This document shows positions 8,336 through 17,441 of a stretch of 64,000 nt of DNA, piece after piece. The stretch is from Dyadobacter sp. CY261 (lineage in GTDB: Bacteria > Bacteroidota > Bacteroidia > Cytophagales > Spirosomataceae): assembly GCF_021440085.1 (NCBI RefSeq), contig NZ_JAKCPW010000002.1, forward strand, positions 592,716 through 656,715, written 5' to 3'. Positions within the stretch are counted from its first letter, which is position 1, and every line of letters begins with the position of its first letter. The position numbers and the translations under genes were made by a program. The notes under the pieces were generated by a model that worked only from the letters and a program-made list of their open reading frames with translations, had not been told where the DNA came from and made no database searches.

Positions 8336-10000
8336 ATGAAAGAGAACTACGTCATTGGTATCGACTTTGGTACCGATTCTGTGAGGGCATTGGTGGTGAA
8401 TGCGAACACAGGCGAGCAGGTGGGGACGGCTGTGCAGGAGTATCAGCGGTGGAAGCGGGGTAAGTATTGCGATGCCGGTGTTTCGCAATTCCGACAGCAT
8501 CCGCTCGATTATCTGGAAGGTCTGGAAAGTGCTGTGAAACGTGCTTTGGATCAGGTGCCTGCGAATGTGAGGATGCTGGTGCGCGGCATTTCGGTGGATA
8601 CGACGGGTTCGACGCCAGTGGCGGTGGACAGGAACGGTACGCCGCTGGCGCTGCTTCCTGAATTCGCCGAAAATCCAAACGGAATGTTCATCCTCTGGAA
8701 GGACCATACCGCCAATGCGGAAGCCGAAGAAATTAACCGGCTGGCACACCAATACGATATCGATTTTACCAAATATGTAGGCGGTATTTATTCCTCCGAA
8801 TGGTTTTGGGCTAAAATATTGCGCACATTACGCGTGGACGAATCGGTGCGTGAAAAGGCATTCTCCTGGGTGGAGCATTGCGACTGGATTTCAGCAGAGT
8901 TGACCGGCGTTACCGATCCGCTGCTCCTGAAACGCTCCCGCTGCGCGGCAGGACATAAGGCACTCTGGCATCAGGATTTCGACGGTTTGCCATCCAATAC
9001 ATTTTTCAAAGAACTGGATCCTTTGCTCGACGGCCTGCGCGACCGCCTGTTCGCAGATACCGAAACTTCCGACCAACCCATGGGTACCATTTCGAAAGAA
9101 TGGGCCGCAAAGCTGGGTATTCCCGAGGATGTCGTGATCGGCGTGGGTGCATTTGATGCGCACATGGGCGCGGTAGGGGCGTTGATCGAGCCATATTCGT
9201 TATGTAAGGTGATCGGAACTTCTACCTGCGATATGCTGGTGGCACCGAATGAGGAGGTTGGGCATTTACTGATCAAGGGTATCTGCGGCCAGGTAGACGG
9301 CTCCATTGTGCCGGGTATGCTGGGGATGGAAGCGGGGCAATCCGCGTTCGGGGACATTTATGCGTGGTTCTCTAAACTGATCGTAGAACCGGTTCGGACA
9401 TTGCTTGGAGAAGAGGAAGCTTCAAAACTTGCACAAAAGCTGATTCCGCATTTAGCCGAGCAAGCCGCCAAACTTCCTGTTACCACATCCGATATCATCG
9501 CCATCGACTGGCTCAATGGCCGTCGTACACCCGACGCCAAGCATACGCTCAAAGGCGGGCTGCTGGGCCTGAACCTGGCCAGCGACAGCGCCCGTATTTT
9601 CAAAGCATTGGTGGAGGCGACAGCCTATGGTTCCAAAGCGATAGTGGAGCGGTTCCGAAATGAAGGAGTACCTATTCATCAGGTCATCGCGATCGGCGGT
9701 GTGGCCAAGAAGTCCGCATTTGTGATGCAGACGTTGGCCGACGTGCTGAATATGCCCATTAAAGTGGCCGCGTCCGAGCAGGCTTGTGCATTAGGTGCGG
9801 CGATGTTTGCGGCCGTAGCGGCGGGCGTATACCCGACTTTGCAGGAAGCGCAGGAAGCGATGAATTCCGGTTTTGATGCGGTGTATCAGCCGCGCGAGGC
9901 ACAGTCGGCAGTGTATCAGGGGCTTTATCAGAAATACCTTGAAGCAGGTGCCTTTATTGAAAATGAATTTTTACAAAAAGCATATTTACAACTCACCTGA
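8336..10000 (+). CDS. araB: Ribulokinase
   Basis: Phosphorylates L-ribulose to L-ribulose 5-phosphate with ATP, second step of L-arabinose catabolism. 554 aa, near the usual 560 or so. FGGY-kinase features: the N-terminal phosphate loop [15 protein letters not shown], the mid-protein [15 protein letters not shown], and the C-terminal [21 protein letters not shown] with [17 protein letters not shown]. The early [10 protein letters not shown] and [12 protein letters not shown] are typical of AraB rather than glycerol or xylulose kinases. Its TGA stop shares one base with the araA ATG (TGATG), so translation is probably coupled. Confidence 0.97.
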   Translation: MKENYVIGIDFGTDSVRALVVNANTGEQVGTAVQEYQRWKRGKYCDAGVSQFRQHPLDYLEGLESAVKRALDQVPANVRMLVRGISVDTTGSTPVAVDRNGTPLALLPEFAENPNGMFILWKDHTANAEAEEINRLAHQYDIDFTKYVGGIYSSEWFWAKILRTLRVDESVREKAFSWVEHCDWISAELTGVTDPLLLKRSRCAAGHKALWHQDFDGLPSNTFFKELDPLLDGLRDRLFADTETSDQPMGTISKEWAAKLGIPEDVVIGVGAFDAHMGAVGALIEPYSLCKVIGTSTCDMLVAPNEEVGHLLIKGICGQVDGSIVPGMLGMEAGQSAFGDIYAWFSKLIVEPVRTLLGEEEASKLAQKLIPHLAEQAAKLPVTTSDIIAIDWLNGRRTPDAKHTLKGGLLGLNLASDSARIFKALVEATAYGSKAIVERFRNEGVPIHQVIAIGGVAKKSAFVMQTLADVLNMPIKVAASEQACALGAAMFAAVAAGVYPTLQEAQEAMNSGFDAVYQPREAQSAVYQGLYQKYLEAGAFIENEFLQKAYLQLT

Positions 10001-11490
10001 TGCTTGATTTAAAACAGTTTGAAGTCTGGTTTATCACCGGAAGTCAGCATTTGTACGGCGAGGAAACACTCCGCCAGGTTGATGAACATTCCGAGATCAT
10101 CAGCCGCCACCTCGACCAGGCCCCACAGATTCCCGTGCGGGTGATTTTTAAACCGGTTGTGAAAACGCCGGACGAGATTTATAATATTATTCAGGAAGCT
10201 AACACGGCTCCCAACTGTATCGGCATTGTAGCCTGGATGCATACTTTTTCCCCCGCCAAAATGTGGATCCGCGGGTTACAAATCCTGCAAAAACCCTTGC
10301 TGCATTTGCATACCCAATACAACCGCGATATCCCGTGGGCTGAGATCGATATGGACTTCATGAACCTGAACCAGTCGGCGCATGGCGACCGGGAGTTCGG
10401 TTTTATGATGACCCGGATGCGTTTGAACCGAAAGGTGATTGTTGGTCACTGGCAGCAAGAGCATGTAGCAGAGGGGGTAGGCCAATGGACAAGGGTAGCA
10501 GCCGGGCGTCATGACCTTAAGGGGGCAAAGTTCGTCCGATTCGGGGACAATATGCGCGAAGTGGCGGTTACCGATGGCGATAAGGTTGCTGCTGAGATGA
10601 CTTTTGGATTTTCCGTCAATACTTACGCCGTGGGCGATTTGGTGGCAGTCATCAATCAGGTGTCCGACGCGGATATTTCTGGTTTAATCGAAGAATACAA
10701 GGATGCTTATCAACTGGCTTCGGGCCTTGAACAGGGTGGGCAACGGCACCAGGCACTGCGCGACGCTGCGAGAATAGAGCTGGGTTTGAAATACTTTCTT
10801 AAAGACGGAAATTTTAAGGGTTATACTAATACTTTCGAGGACCTGCACGGCATGAAACAACTGCCCGGAATCGGTTCGCAACGGATGATGGCCGCAGGTT
10901 ACGGTTATGCGGGCGAAGGCGACTGGAAGACTTCTGCGATGGTGCGCGCATTGAAAGTGATGGGCTCCGGCCTGAATGGTGGTAATTCGTTTATGGAGGA
11001 TTATACTTATCATTTCAATCCGGCCAATAATCTGGTGCTGGGCTCGCACATGCTCGAAATCTGTCCCAGCATCGCGAAAGGTAAGCCTTCTGCGGAGGTA
11101 CATGCATTGGGGATAGGAGGTAAGGAGGACCCTGTGCGACTCGTTTTCAATGCCTCTGGTGGTCCGGCGCTCAATGTATCACTCGTGGATATGGGCAACC
11201 GTTTCCGGCTGCTTGTGAATGAAGTGGAAGCGACGGAGGTGACGCAGGGCCTTCCGAAATTACCCGTCGCGCGCGTTCTGTGGAAGCCCCAGCCTGATAT
11301 GCAAACCGGCTGCGCGGCCTGGATTTACGCCGGTGGCGCACATCACACGGTTTTCAGCCAGAATCTCACAACCGAACATATCGAAACCTTTGCGGAGATG
11401 GTAGGTGTGGAATTGGTGGTAATCGATACAAATACTACGTTGCGACAGCTTAAAAACGAGCTGCGGTGGAGTGAAGCATATTACAGATAA
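10000..11490 (+). CDS. araA: L-arabinose isomerase
   Basis: Converts L-arabinose to L-ribulose, first step of the pathway; needs Mn2+. 496 aa against about 500 in E. coli. Recognisable from the N-terminus ([20 protein letters not shown]), the [15 protein letters not shown] segment, [10 protein letters not shown], and the C-terminal [16 protein letters not shown] and [13 protein letters not shown] with the metal-binding histidines. It overlaps araB by one base and is 6 nt upstream of araD. Confidence 0.98.
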   Translation: MLDLKQFEVWFITGSQHLYGEETLRQVDEHSEIISRHLDQAPQIPVRVIFKPVVKTPDEIYNIIQEANTAPNCIGIVAWMHTFSPAKMWIRGLQILQKPLLHLHTQYNRDIPWAEIDMDFMNLNQSAHGDREFGFMMTRMRLNRKVIVGHWQQEHVAEGVGQWTRVAAGRHDLKGAKFVRFGDNMREVAVTDGDKVAAEMTFGFSVNTYAVGDLVAVINQVSDADISGLIEEYKDAYQLASGLEQGGQRHQALRDAARIELGLKYFLKDGNFKGYTNTFEDLHGMKQLPGIGSQRMMAAGYGYAGEGDWKTSAMVRALKVMGSGLNGGNSFMEDYTYHFNPANNLVLGSHMLEICPSIAKGKPSAEVHALGIGGKEDPVRLVFNASGGPALNVSLVDMGNRFRLLVNEVEATEVTQGLPKLPVARVLWKPQPDMQTGCAAWIYAGGAHHTVFSQNLTTEHIETFAEMVGVELVVIDTNTTLRQLKNELRWSEAYYR

Positions 11491-11496
11491 TCTGGC

Positions 11497-12201
11497 ATGT
11501 CAAAATATCAATATCTCAAAGAATCGGTCTACGAGGCCAATATGGAAATCCCCCGGGAGGAGCTGGCAATCGTGACTTTTGGTAATGTGAGCGGAATCGA
11601 CAGGGCGGAAGGCGTCGTTGCGATCAAGCCGAGCGGCGTGCCTTATCACCGGTTGAAGGTAGAGGACATAGTGGTTTTGGATTTGGATAATGTAGTAGTG
11701 GAAGGAAATATGCGTCCTTCATCCGATACCAAGACGCACACATTGCTTTACAAACACTTTCCTTCGATCGGCGGCGTATGCCATACGCATTCTACTTATG
11801 CGGTGGCGTGGGCGCAGGCTATCCGGCCTATTCCGAATCTGGGGACGACCCACGCTGACCATTTGACCGCCTCGATACCAGTAACAGAGGTGATGTCCGA
11901 TGAAATGATCCAGCGGGATTACGAGCTGGAAACGGGTAACCAGATCCTTGATCTGTTTTTAAAGGAAGAGCTGAGTTACGAAGAAGTAGAAATGGTACTG
12001 GTGGCTTGCCACGGGCCATTTACATGGGGTAAAGACCCAGCGAAGGCGATCTATAATTCGATTGTGCTGGAAGAGATCGCGAAGATGGCGTACCTTACCT
12101 TGCAGATCAATCCTTCGGCTGCGACCATCAAGCAAAGCCTGATCGACAAGCACTATTTTCGCAAGCACGGCAAGGATGCCTATTACGGGCAGGGCTGCTA
12201 G
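11497..12201 (+). CDS. araD: L-ribulose-5-phosphate 4-epimerase
   Basis: Third enzyme of arabinose catabolism, giving D-xylulose 5-phosphate. 234 aa, class II aldolase fold. Seen: TFGNVSGIDRAEGVVAIKPSG, the zinc-binding HTHSTYAVAWAQA, and the C-terminal ACHGPFTWGKDPAKAIYNSIVLEEIAKMA. Closes the araBAD operon; the next gene is on the opposite strand 13 bp away. No arabinose transporter or transketolase/transaldolase is beside it in this window. Confidence 0.97.
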   Translation: MSKYQYLKESVYEANMEIPREELAIVTFGNVSGIDRAEGVVAIKPSGVPYHRLKVEDIVVLDLDNVVVEGNMRPSSDTKTHTLLYKHFPSIGGVCHTHSTYAVAWAQAIRPIPNLGTTHADHLTASIPVTEVMSDEMIQRDYELETGNQILDLFLKEELSYEEVEMVLVACHGPFTWGKDPAKAIYNSIVLEEIAKMAYLTLQINPSAATIKQSLIDKHYFRKHGKDAYYGQGC

Positions 12202-12214
12202 GCAGGGCTGCTGG

Positions 12215-12364
12215 TCAGTTCTTTTTCGAAGAGCGGCGGCTGGCGATATTGCGCATTTGCTGTAATGCTTCCTGGCGGGTCATTGCCTTTTCGTTCGACT
12301 TGGCTTCTTCAATAGCGTCTTTGGAAAAACGGCCTTTCAGCAGGTTGAAAATCGTGAAAATCAT
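12215..12364 (-). CDS. Small conserved-looking protein, unknown function
   Basis: 49 aa from ATG 12364 (MIFTIFNLLKGRFSKDAIEE...SRRSSKKN): a short hydrophobic start, then a charged helical part rich in Glu, Lys and Arg. A purine-rich AAGAAAG lies about 7 nt before the ATG. A longer in-frame reading to 12451 exists, but it would run through the terminator hairpin at 12428-12462, so I prefer the short form. Family not recognised. Confidence 0.5.
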   Translation of the reverse strand: MIFTIFNLLKGRFSKDAIEEAKSNEKAMTRQEALQQMRNIASRRSSKKN

Positions 12365-12427
12365 AATGTTCTTTCTTAGCTTGGCCAACCGGCCATTTAT
12401 ATTCAAACTTACCAAAGAACGGCGTAT

Positions 12428-12462
12428 AAAAAAAGCTGCCAGTGTTCCCATTCACCGGCAGC
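12428..12462 (-). terminator. Intrinsic terminator of the 62-aa gene
   Basis: On the minus strand: GCTGCCGGTG, 15-nt loop, CACTGGCAGC, then seven T. It follows the gene that stops at 12505. Confidence 0.8.
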
Positions 12463-12504
12463 ATACGTTAAAACGTCGAGTATAATGAGTGCTTTTTTTG
12501 TTGA

Positions 12505-12693
12505 CTACGAAAGTACTTCTTTGCGCAACTTCTTGCCTGGGTGAAATTCGTCCTTGATCCAGCGTACAAAATTGTGGGAATTGGTTTTGTAAATTTCCAT
12601 GGACAACGGCTTAATGCCGCTGAATTCTACCTCTTTAACATACTGTGCGTGCAATTTCAGGATTTCGGCCAGGGTTTTGCTATCAGTTTTCAT
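12505..12693 (-). CDS. Small soluble protein, unknown function
   Basis: 62 aa, MKTDSKTLAEILKLHAQYVK... predicted mostly helical and charged, with KTNSHNFVRWIKDEFHPGKK near the C-terminus. It has its own terminator downstream and an AT-rich upstream region, so it looks like a monocistronic small gene. I do not recognise the family. Confidence 0.55.
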   Translation of the reverse strand: MKTDSKTLAEILKLHAQYVKEVEFSGIKPLSMEIYKTNSHNFVRWIKDEFHPGKKLRKEVLS

Positions 12694-13086
12694 TAAATAT
12701 TGTTGTTAAGGTTTACACTGGTTGTCGGGCATTTTGCATTAAAGACGTACCCAACAGTTCATAAATTCTTTTAATATTTAAAAAATTATATTTTTGATTT
12801 AAAACATTATAGATAATGGGTGGGTAATACAGTTCCCCCGTCGCATTATTAACGCGACGTCCGTCTGGATTGTTACATTATAGGACACTTTGTGGAGGTG
12901 TGCTAACGATCGCCCTAAACTTATTTACTTGACAATCAATAGTTAGATGGGAGGTCGCCTGCTCGATTTCTTAAAATAGTACACAAAATACTGTTTCTTG
13001 TCACAGGAAGGTGCAAACGCGAAACAAGATCCTCACCATAGCGTCCAGTTACTACGATGTAGTACAAAAATTATACTACAATGCTT
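12694..13086. other. Intergenic region (393 bp) without a convincing gene
   Basis: The left half (12694-12800) is AT-rich and presumably carries the promoter of the 62-aa gene. A short hairpin GTCGC...GCGAC lies at about 12840-12858. The right end holds the terminator-like repeat at 13058-13080. I see no open frame with coding character. Confidence 0.6.
13058..13080 (-). terminator. Terminator-like inverted repeat after the signalling operon
   Basis: Perfect 7-bp arms TGTAGTA and TACTACA around a 9-nt A/T loop, 6 bp after the stop of the receiver gene at 13087. A second palindrome ACTAC-GAT-GTAGT (13051-13063) overlaps it, so two alternative hairpins are possible. There is no long T run. Confidence 0.45.
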
Positions 13087-13476
13087 TTAGATGGCCAGTT
13101 TCTTTTTCAGGAAAGGGATTTCGAGCGGCTTGGGCAGCAGGTCGATGATGTGCGGACTCGCCTTGGCCTTCTCGATGTCACGGGTGTCGATCGTCGAGGA
13201 AAGCATGAAAATTCTGACCTTCTGCCGAAGGTCTTCCGATAGCTGGTCGAATTCGTCAATGAATTCGAAGCCATTCATATCAGGCATTTGAAGGTCGAGT
13301 AGAATGATGATGTCGGGCAGGCTGTCGGCCTGGCCGGTGAGATGTTTCAGAGCGTCGCGCGCTGAATTAAAAGTTTTAACCGAATTTGTAATCCCGCTTT
13401 TGATCAATAGCTTTTCGTAGATGAACAAATCAAACGCGCTGTCATCTATCAAAAAGAAGTTAAGCAATGGCTCCAT
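13087..13476 (-). CDS. Receiver-only response regulator (CheY-like)
   Basis: 129 aa when started at MEPLLNFFLIDDSAFD (13476); the longer frame to 13515 would overlap the kinase gene and adds residues with no match to the fold. A single REC domain: acidic pair DD at residues 11-12, phosphoacceptor D61 in LLDLQMPDMNGF, Ser/Thr in FMLSSTID, and Lys in LLPKPLE. No output domain, so it probably acts by protein-protein contact or as a phosphate shuttle. Last gene of the five-gene minus-strand unit, 7 nt after the receiver-kinase gene. Confidence 0.9.
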   Translation of the reverse strand: MEPLLNFFLIDDSAFDLFIYEKLLIKSGITNSVKTFNSARDALKHLTGQADSLPDIIILLDLQMPDMNGFEFIDEFDQLSEDLRQKVRIFMLSSTIDTRDIEKAKASPHIIDLLPKPLEIPFLKKKLAI

Positions 13477-13483
13477 GACGGGT

Positions 13484-14575
13484 TTATTTGTTAATAGAAG
13501 GAATATTGATTTCAAAAATACTACCTTCGCCGATTTTTGAAGTTACGTTGATTTCCCCCCCTAATTTCGAGATTGCCTCGTGGACGATGTAAAGCCCTAT
13601 TCCTGAGCCGCTGTTGGTGGCGCCTGCCCTGTAAAACATTTTGAAAATTTTGTCCTGATCCGACTCCTTGATGCCCGTTCCATTGTCCTCTACGATGATT
13701 TTAGCCTCGGAAGCAGTTGATTTCACCGTAAGGTGTACGAATGGTTTTGGCTTGAACTTGTCCTGAAATTTGATCGCGTTGTTGATCAGGTTATTGAAAA
13801 TGATCCGCAATTTCATCACGTCAGAACGGAATACTTCGTTCTGCTGGATGTCGGTGGTCATCACAAGGTTGCCATATTCGGGTAAGTATTGAATAGTAGC
13901 TTGTACCTCCGTCACCAGTTCTTCGAAGCTGATATCGGTCACGACCGGTACGCCGCGGGCGTTCTTATAATAATCTATGATGTTGATAATGAACGTGTCC
14001 AGCTTTTTTACCGACTGCCGTATCAGTTCCAGGTATTCGTTTTGCGACTTGACGTCTTCTTCCAGCAATGCCAGGTTCACAATCCCGAGGACCGACATCA
14101 ATGGCGCGCGCAAGTCATGTGAGGCGCTGTATACGAATTTGTCGAGTTCTTCATTGGCCTTTTGTAGTTCGATATTCCGTTGTTTCAGATCTTCGCGCGT
14201 CTTATAGATATCGTAAGCATTCGAAATGGCATTTTCGACATATTGATAGTCCCAGGGTTTGTCGATAAACCTGAAAACTTCCCCTTTGTTAATGGCGTCG
14301 ATTGCCGCGCCAATGTCGGTATGGCCGGTAATGAGGATACGGATTGGTTTGGGAAAGTTGACCCTGATTTTTTCAAAGAACTGAACGCCTGTCATCACCG
14401 GCATCCGTTGGTCGGCCAGGATAATGCAGAAATCCTTTTCTTCCAGCATTTGCTCGGCTTCTACCACGGAGGACGTAATCGTGATATCGTACTGCTTGCG
14501 GAACGAAGCCTTGAACGAATGCAGATTATGCTCCTCGTCGTCGATGTACAGAATGGTTATCGCTTTTTCGCTCAT
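13484..14575 (-). CDS. Receiver domain fused to histidine kinase
   Basis: 363 aa. N-terminal REC domain (about 5-120, phosphoacceptor D55 in LADQRMP, conserved KPW), a linker helix, then a HisKA dimerisation domain with H153 in VYSASHDLRAPL and a HATPase domain (N box NNLINNAIKFQ, VEDNGTGI, GSGIGLYIV). No membrane segment, so it is cytoplasmic and likely acts as an intermediate of a phosphorelay. The start overlaps the stop of the 7TMR-DISM kinase (ATGA), which implies translational coupling. Its REC domain is close to the 154-aa receiver at 20127 (same YDD/DE...NNLNSFK-like start and DQRMP...TG core). Confidence 0.93.
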   Translation of the reverse strand: MSEKAITILYIDDEEHNLHSFKASFRKQYDITITSSVVEAEQMLEEKDFCIILADQRMPVMTGVQFFEKIRVNFPKPIRILITGHTDIGAAIDAINKGEVFRFIDKPWDYQYVENAISNAYDIYKTREDLKQRNIELQKANEELDKFVYSASHDLRAPLMSVLGIVNLALLEEDVKSQNEYLELIRQSVKKLDTFIINIIDYYKNARGVPVVTDISFEELVTEVQATIQYLPEYGNLVMTTDIQQNEVFRSDVMKLRIIFNNLINNAIKFQDKFKPKPFVHLTVKSTASEAKIIVEDNGTGIKESDQDKIFKMFYRAGATNSGSGIGLYIVHEAISKLGGEINVTSKIGEGSIFEINIPSINK

Positions 14576-16752
14576 TGAAAATCAGGGATTGGCCGTATTT
14601 TTCTTTTGACAGGGAGCGTGATCAGAAACTCTGTTCCTTCTCCCACCTCCGTGTTTACTTGGATATTACCGCTGTGAACTTCGATAATTTTAAAGACAAT
14701 TGAAAGGCCCAGACCTGTGCCGTCGCCGACCTGCTTAGTCGTAAAGAAAGGCTCAAAAATCTTGGCGCGGACCTCCGGCGTCATCCCGGGGCCATTGTCA
14801 CGGATCGAGATTGCCACGTTATCGGGGTCTTTCAGCCAGGATTTTACCCAGATAGTCGGGCTTTTGCCTTCATGCTTATCTTTTTGTAGGGCATAAATCG
14901 AGTTGGTCAGAATGTTCATGAACACCTGATTGAGCTTACCAGCGTAGCATTCGATACTTGGAATGTTGCCCAGCTCTTTCACCAGCGTGATCGAGTTCCC
15001 CATCTGGTAATTGAGAATAATGAGTGTCGATTCTACTCCTTCATTGATATTGACCAGGTTAAGGTCGGATTCGTCCACCCGTGAGAATATTTTCAATCCT
15101 TTGACGATTTCAACCGTCCGGTGCGCACCGTCTTCCATCCCTTTCAGCAAGGTACCTAGCTCGGTTTTGAGGTAATCGAGGTCGAGGTCATTTTTCAACT
15201 GTTCGATCTCTTTTACCTTGCTTCGCAGGCCTTCTATTGAATCCACGCCCCGGATCTCGTCGTACGAGTCGAGGATTTCCAGCACGTCATCGATATCCCT
15301 TCTCAATGGCCGGATGTTCGAGCTCACAAAGTTGATCGGGTTGTTGATCTCGTGCGCGATTCCCGCAGTCAGCTGACCCAATGATGCCATTTTTTCGGAA
15401 TCGATCAATTGGGTTTGGGCGTCTTTCAGTTTCGTAACCGTCAGGTTCAGCTCGGTGTTGGCAAACTGCAACTCGGCGGTGCGTTCGTTGACACTCTTTT
15501 CGAGGAAGGCGTTTTGTTCTAGGATAATTTTCTCGTTTTCCATCGAAATCCGTAGTGCTTGTGCCTGCGAAACTTCCTTTTCTTTTTTGAAGATGTTGAT
15601 CTTATCCGCCAATGCAAACGAAAGCAAAATGACTTCTATAGCCGTGCCTGCCTGCATGGTATAATTAGTGAATGTATTGTAAGGCAGAATGTTCAGGTTT
15701 CGCAACGAGTAAAGCACGATTCCGATCAGGAACATCGACCATGCTACCAGGAAGAATTTCGCCGGGCGATAACCTTCCATGGAGAGCATCAATGACACAA
15801 TGAGTGCGAAAAGTGCAGCAGACGGTGCCAGAACGTCGATGATCCGGTAGCTGACCATGTTCAGACCGATCAGGTTGAAAAGTACCGCTACGCCGTAGGT
15901 GACGATAAGGACTGTGATAATGCGATATGTGACCGTAGACCTTTCGCGGATATGGAGGAAGTTCTGAAAGAACATCAGCGCAAAGCTTCCCGCCAACGCA
16001 GGGAACAAAATAATGGAATACTCGTTGAATGCGGGGGTTTCGGGCCACAGAAATTTGAAGGTGTAGCCTGTTATCGTAGTCTGGGTGAGGCCGATAAACA
16101 GAATGTACAGGACATAATACAGGTAACTCTTTTCCCGAATCGAAAAGTAGACGAAGAAATTATACAACATCATCACGAAAAGCACGCCGATGTGGATACC
16201 GGAAATGATTTCGTTGGTTAGTTCAAACTGGATAAAGCCCATTTCACTGCGGACAATGAGCGGAACGACGATCTGCTCGCTACCGTGGATTCGCAGGTAA
16301 TAGGTTTGTGCCGTTTGCCGGGGAATATTGAGTTTGAAAACAATGTTCTGATGCTTGACCCGCCGCTTGTCGAATGCGTCGTTCCAGGAAATGGTTTCGT
16401 GGGAAGGCTTACCGTGATCCGTGGAATACAATGTCGCCGATTCAATCCTGGGATAGGCGAGTTCCAGAAAAAGGTTGTCCTCAGGGCTATTGTTCTTAAT
16501 ATTGAGGCGGACCCAGAATGTGGACGCGCTGACGCCGAAATTGGGCGTTTCTTCGGCGCTGGGTAAGAACTTTCCTTTCGCTTTGACTTCTTCTATGGTC
16601 ATTGCCGCGGTAGTATCCTCCATGATCTCGACTTGCTTGCCGATCGTAATGTCGTCCCCCCTGAACACAACGTTTCCTGCATAAACGACAGGCAGCGTGC
16701 TTATGAGCAACAGAAGGCTTCCAATAATCCCGCGGTAAATCTTTACATCCAT
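14572..16752 (-). CDS. 7TMR-DISM sensor histidine kinase
   Basis: 726 aa. Signal peptide (about 1-26), an extracytoplasmic 7TMR-DISM ligand-binding beta domain (about 30-180; [26 protein letters not shown]), seven membrane helices (about 185-385), a coiled coil (about 395-450), a HisKA domain ([20 protein letters not shown]) and a HATPase domain ([35 protein letters not shown]). DISM extracellular domains are thought to bind carbohydrates or other small molecules. It overlaps the upstream acyltransferase-like gene by 10 bp and the downstream kinase by 4 bp, so it belongs to one transcription unit with them. Confidence 0.95.
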   Translation of the reverse strand: MDVKIYRGIIGSLLLLISTLPVVYAGNVVFRGDDITIGKQVEIMEDTTAAMTIEEVKAKGKFLPSAEETPNFGVSASTFWVRLNIKNNSPEDNLFLELAYPRIESATLYSTDHGKPSHETISWNDAFDKRRVKHQNIVFKLNIPRQTAQTYYLRIHGSEQIVVPLIVRSEMGFIQFELTNEIISGIHIGVLFVMMLYNFFVYFSIREKSYLYYVLYILFIGLTQTTITGYTFKFLWPETPAFNEYSIILFPALAGSFALMFFQNFLHIRERSTVTYRIITVLIVTYGVAVLFNLIGLNMVSYRIIDVLAPSAALFALIVSLMLSMEGYRPAKFFLVAWSMFLIGIVLYSLRNLNILPYNTFTNYTMQAGTAIEVILLSFALADKINIFKKEKEVSQAQALRISMENEKIILEQNAFLEKSVNERTAELQFANTELNLTVTKLKDAQTQLIDSEKMASLGQLTAGIAHEINNPINFVSSNIRPLRRDIDDVLEILDSYDEIRGVDSIEGLRSKVKEIEQLKNDLDLDYLKTELGTLLKGMEDGAHRTVEIVKGLKIFSRVDESDLNLVNINEGVESTLIILNYQMGNSITLVKELGNIPSIECYAGKLNQVFMNILTNSIYALQKDKHEGKSPTIWVKSWLKDPDNVAISIRDNGPGMTPEVRAKIFEPFFTTKQVGDGTGLGLSIVFKIIEVHSGNIQVNTEVGEGTEFLITLPVKRKIRPIPDFQ

Positions 16753-17435
16753 TTATTAATATCGTAAATTATCGTTAAGTCCCCTCGACGGCCGGTTTCA
16801 ACGACGGTTTGGGTAGGATTTGCTCTCAGGCTGAATATTTTCTCACGCTCTTCGTCAGTTGCAAAAGGCAGGTTATGGAGGTCCCTGGCAATGAGTGAAG
16901 TCGCAATCAATCCTTCTTTCGGATAGTAAAAAGTACCGTTGTTACCCAGATCGGTTAATACTTCAAAGCCGATCCGCTGGCTGATAACCAGGGTGATCGG
17001 CGAGCATAGCCCCATCAGGTTTTTTATGCCAACCATGGATGAGATGGCCATCGCCGTTCTCCCCAGGTATACGCTGCCAATTCCGTAACCGGCTACTTCT
17101 TTGGAATTGAATAGCCCGCAAAATTCCGCCACATTGTAATCCCCGATTTTATCAACATAACCGTAAATGCTTTTGTCAATTTTCGCGATCGCATCTTCCA
17201 TGGGCATTTTCAGGTTCGGGGAGCGGACTTGCACCCGTGTGCCGCCATAAATGGACTTCCCGTCCTCCGACTCCACGATGATCACGTAAGTGTTCGGGTC
17301 ATCCAGCCATGTGTGGTTGGAGGATGTAACCTGCTTTACTCCATATGCTTCCAGAACCTTGCGGTGCCCTTCGACATATCTCAGGCTGGTTTCCACGTCA
17401 TCCGGCGCACGGTATGCTTTAATGTGTGCTACCAT
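16743..17435 (-). CDS. GNAT/autoinducer-synthase-fold-like protein, substrate unknown
   Basis: 230 aa. The pattern suggests an acyl-CoA N-acyltransferase fold: an early beta-hairpin with the strand IYGGTRVQV, then AEFCGLFNSKEVAGYGIGSVYLGRTAMAI (strand, glycine-rich turn and helix where acyl-CoA would bind) and IGFEVLTDLGNNGTFYYPKEGL near the usual C-terminal position. I see this resemblance by eye only, and classical LuxI residues are not evident. It starts 6 nt after the E1-like/nitroreductase gene and its 3' end overlaps the sensor kinase gene, so it is firmly embedded in the operon. An unrelated N-acyltransferase role is the main alternative. Confidence 0.6.
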   Translation of the reverse strand: MVAHIKAYRAPDDVETSLRYVEGHRKVLEAYGVKQVTSSNHTWLDDPNTYVIIVESEDGKSIYGGTRVQVRSPNLKMPMEDAIAKIDKSIYGYVDKIGDYNVAEFCGLFNSKEVAGYGIGSVYLGRTAMAISSMVGIKNLMGLCSPITLVISQRIGFEVLTDLGNNGTFYYPKEGLIATSLIARDLHNLPFATDEEREKIFSLRANPTQTVVETGRRGDLTIIYDINKWM

Positions 17436-17441
17436 GTACTG

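Noticed and set aside
13058..13080. BlaI-type operator (TGTAGTA/TACTACA)
   Set aside because: The arms are separated by 9 nt and lie after, not before, a gene; a terminator-like hairpin is more likely.
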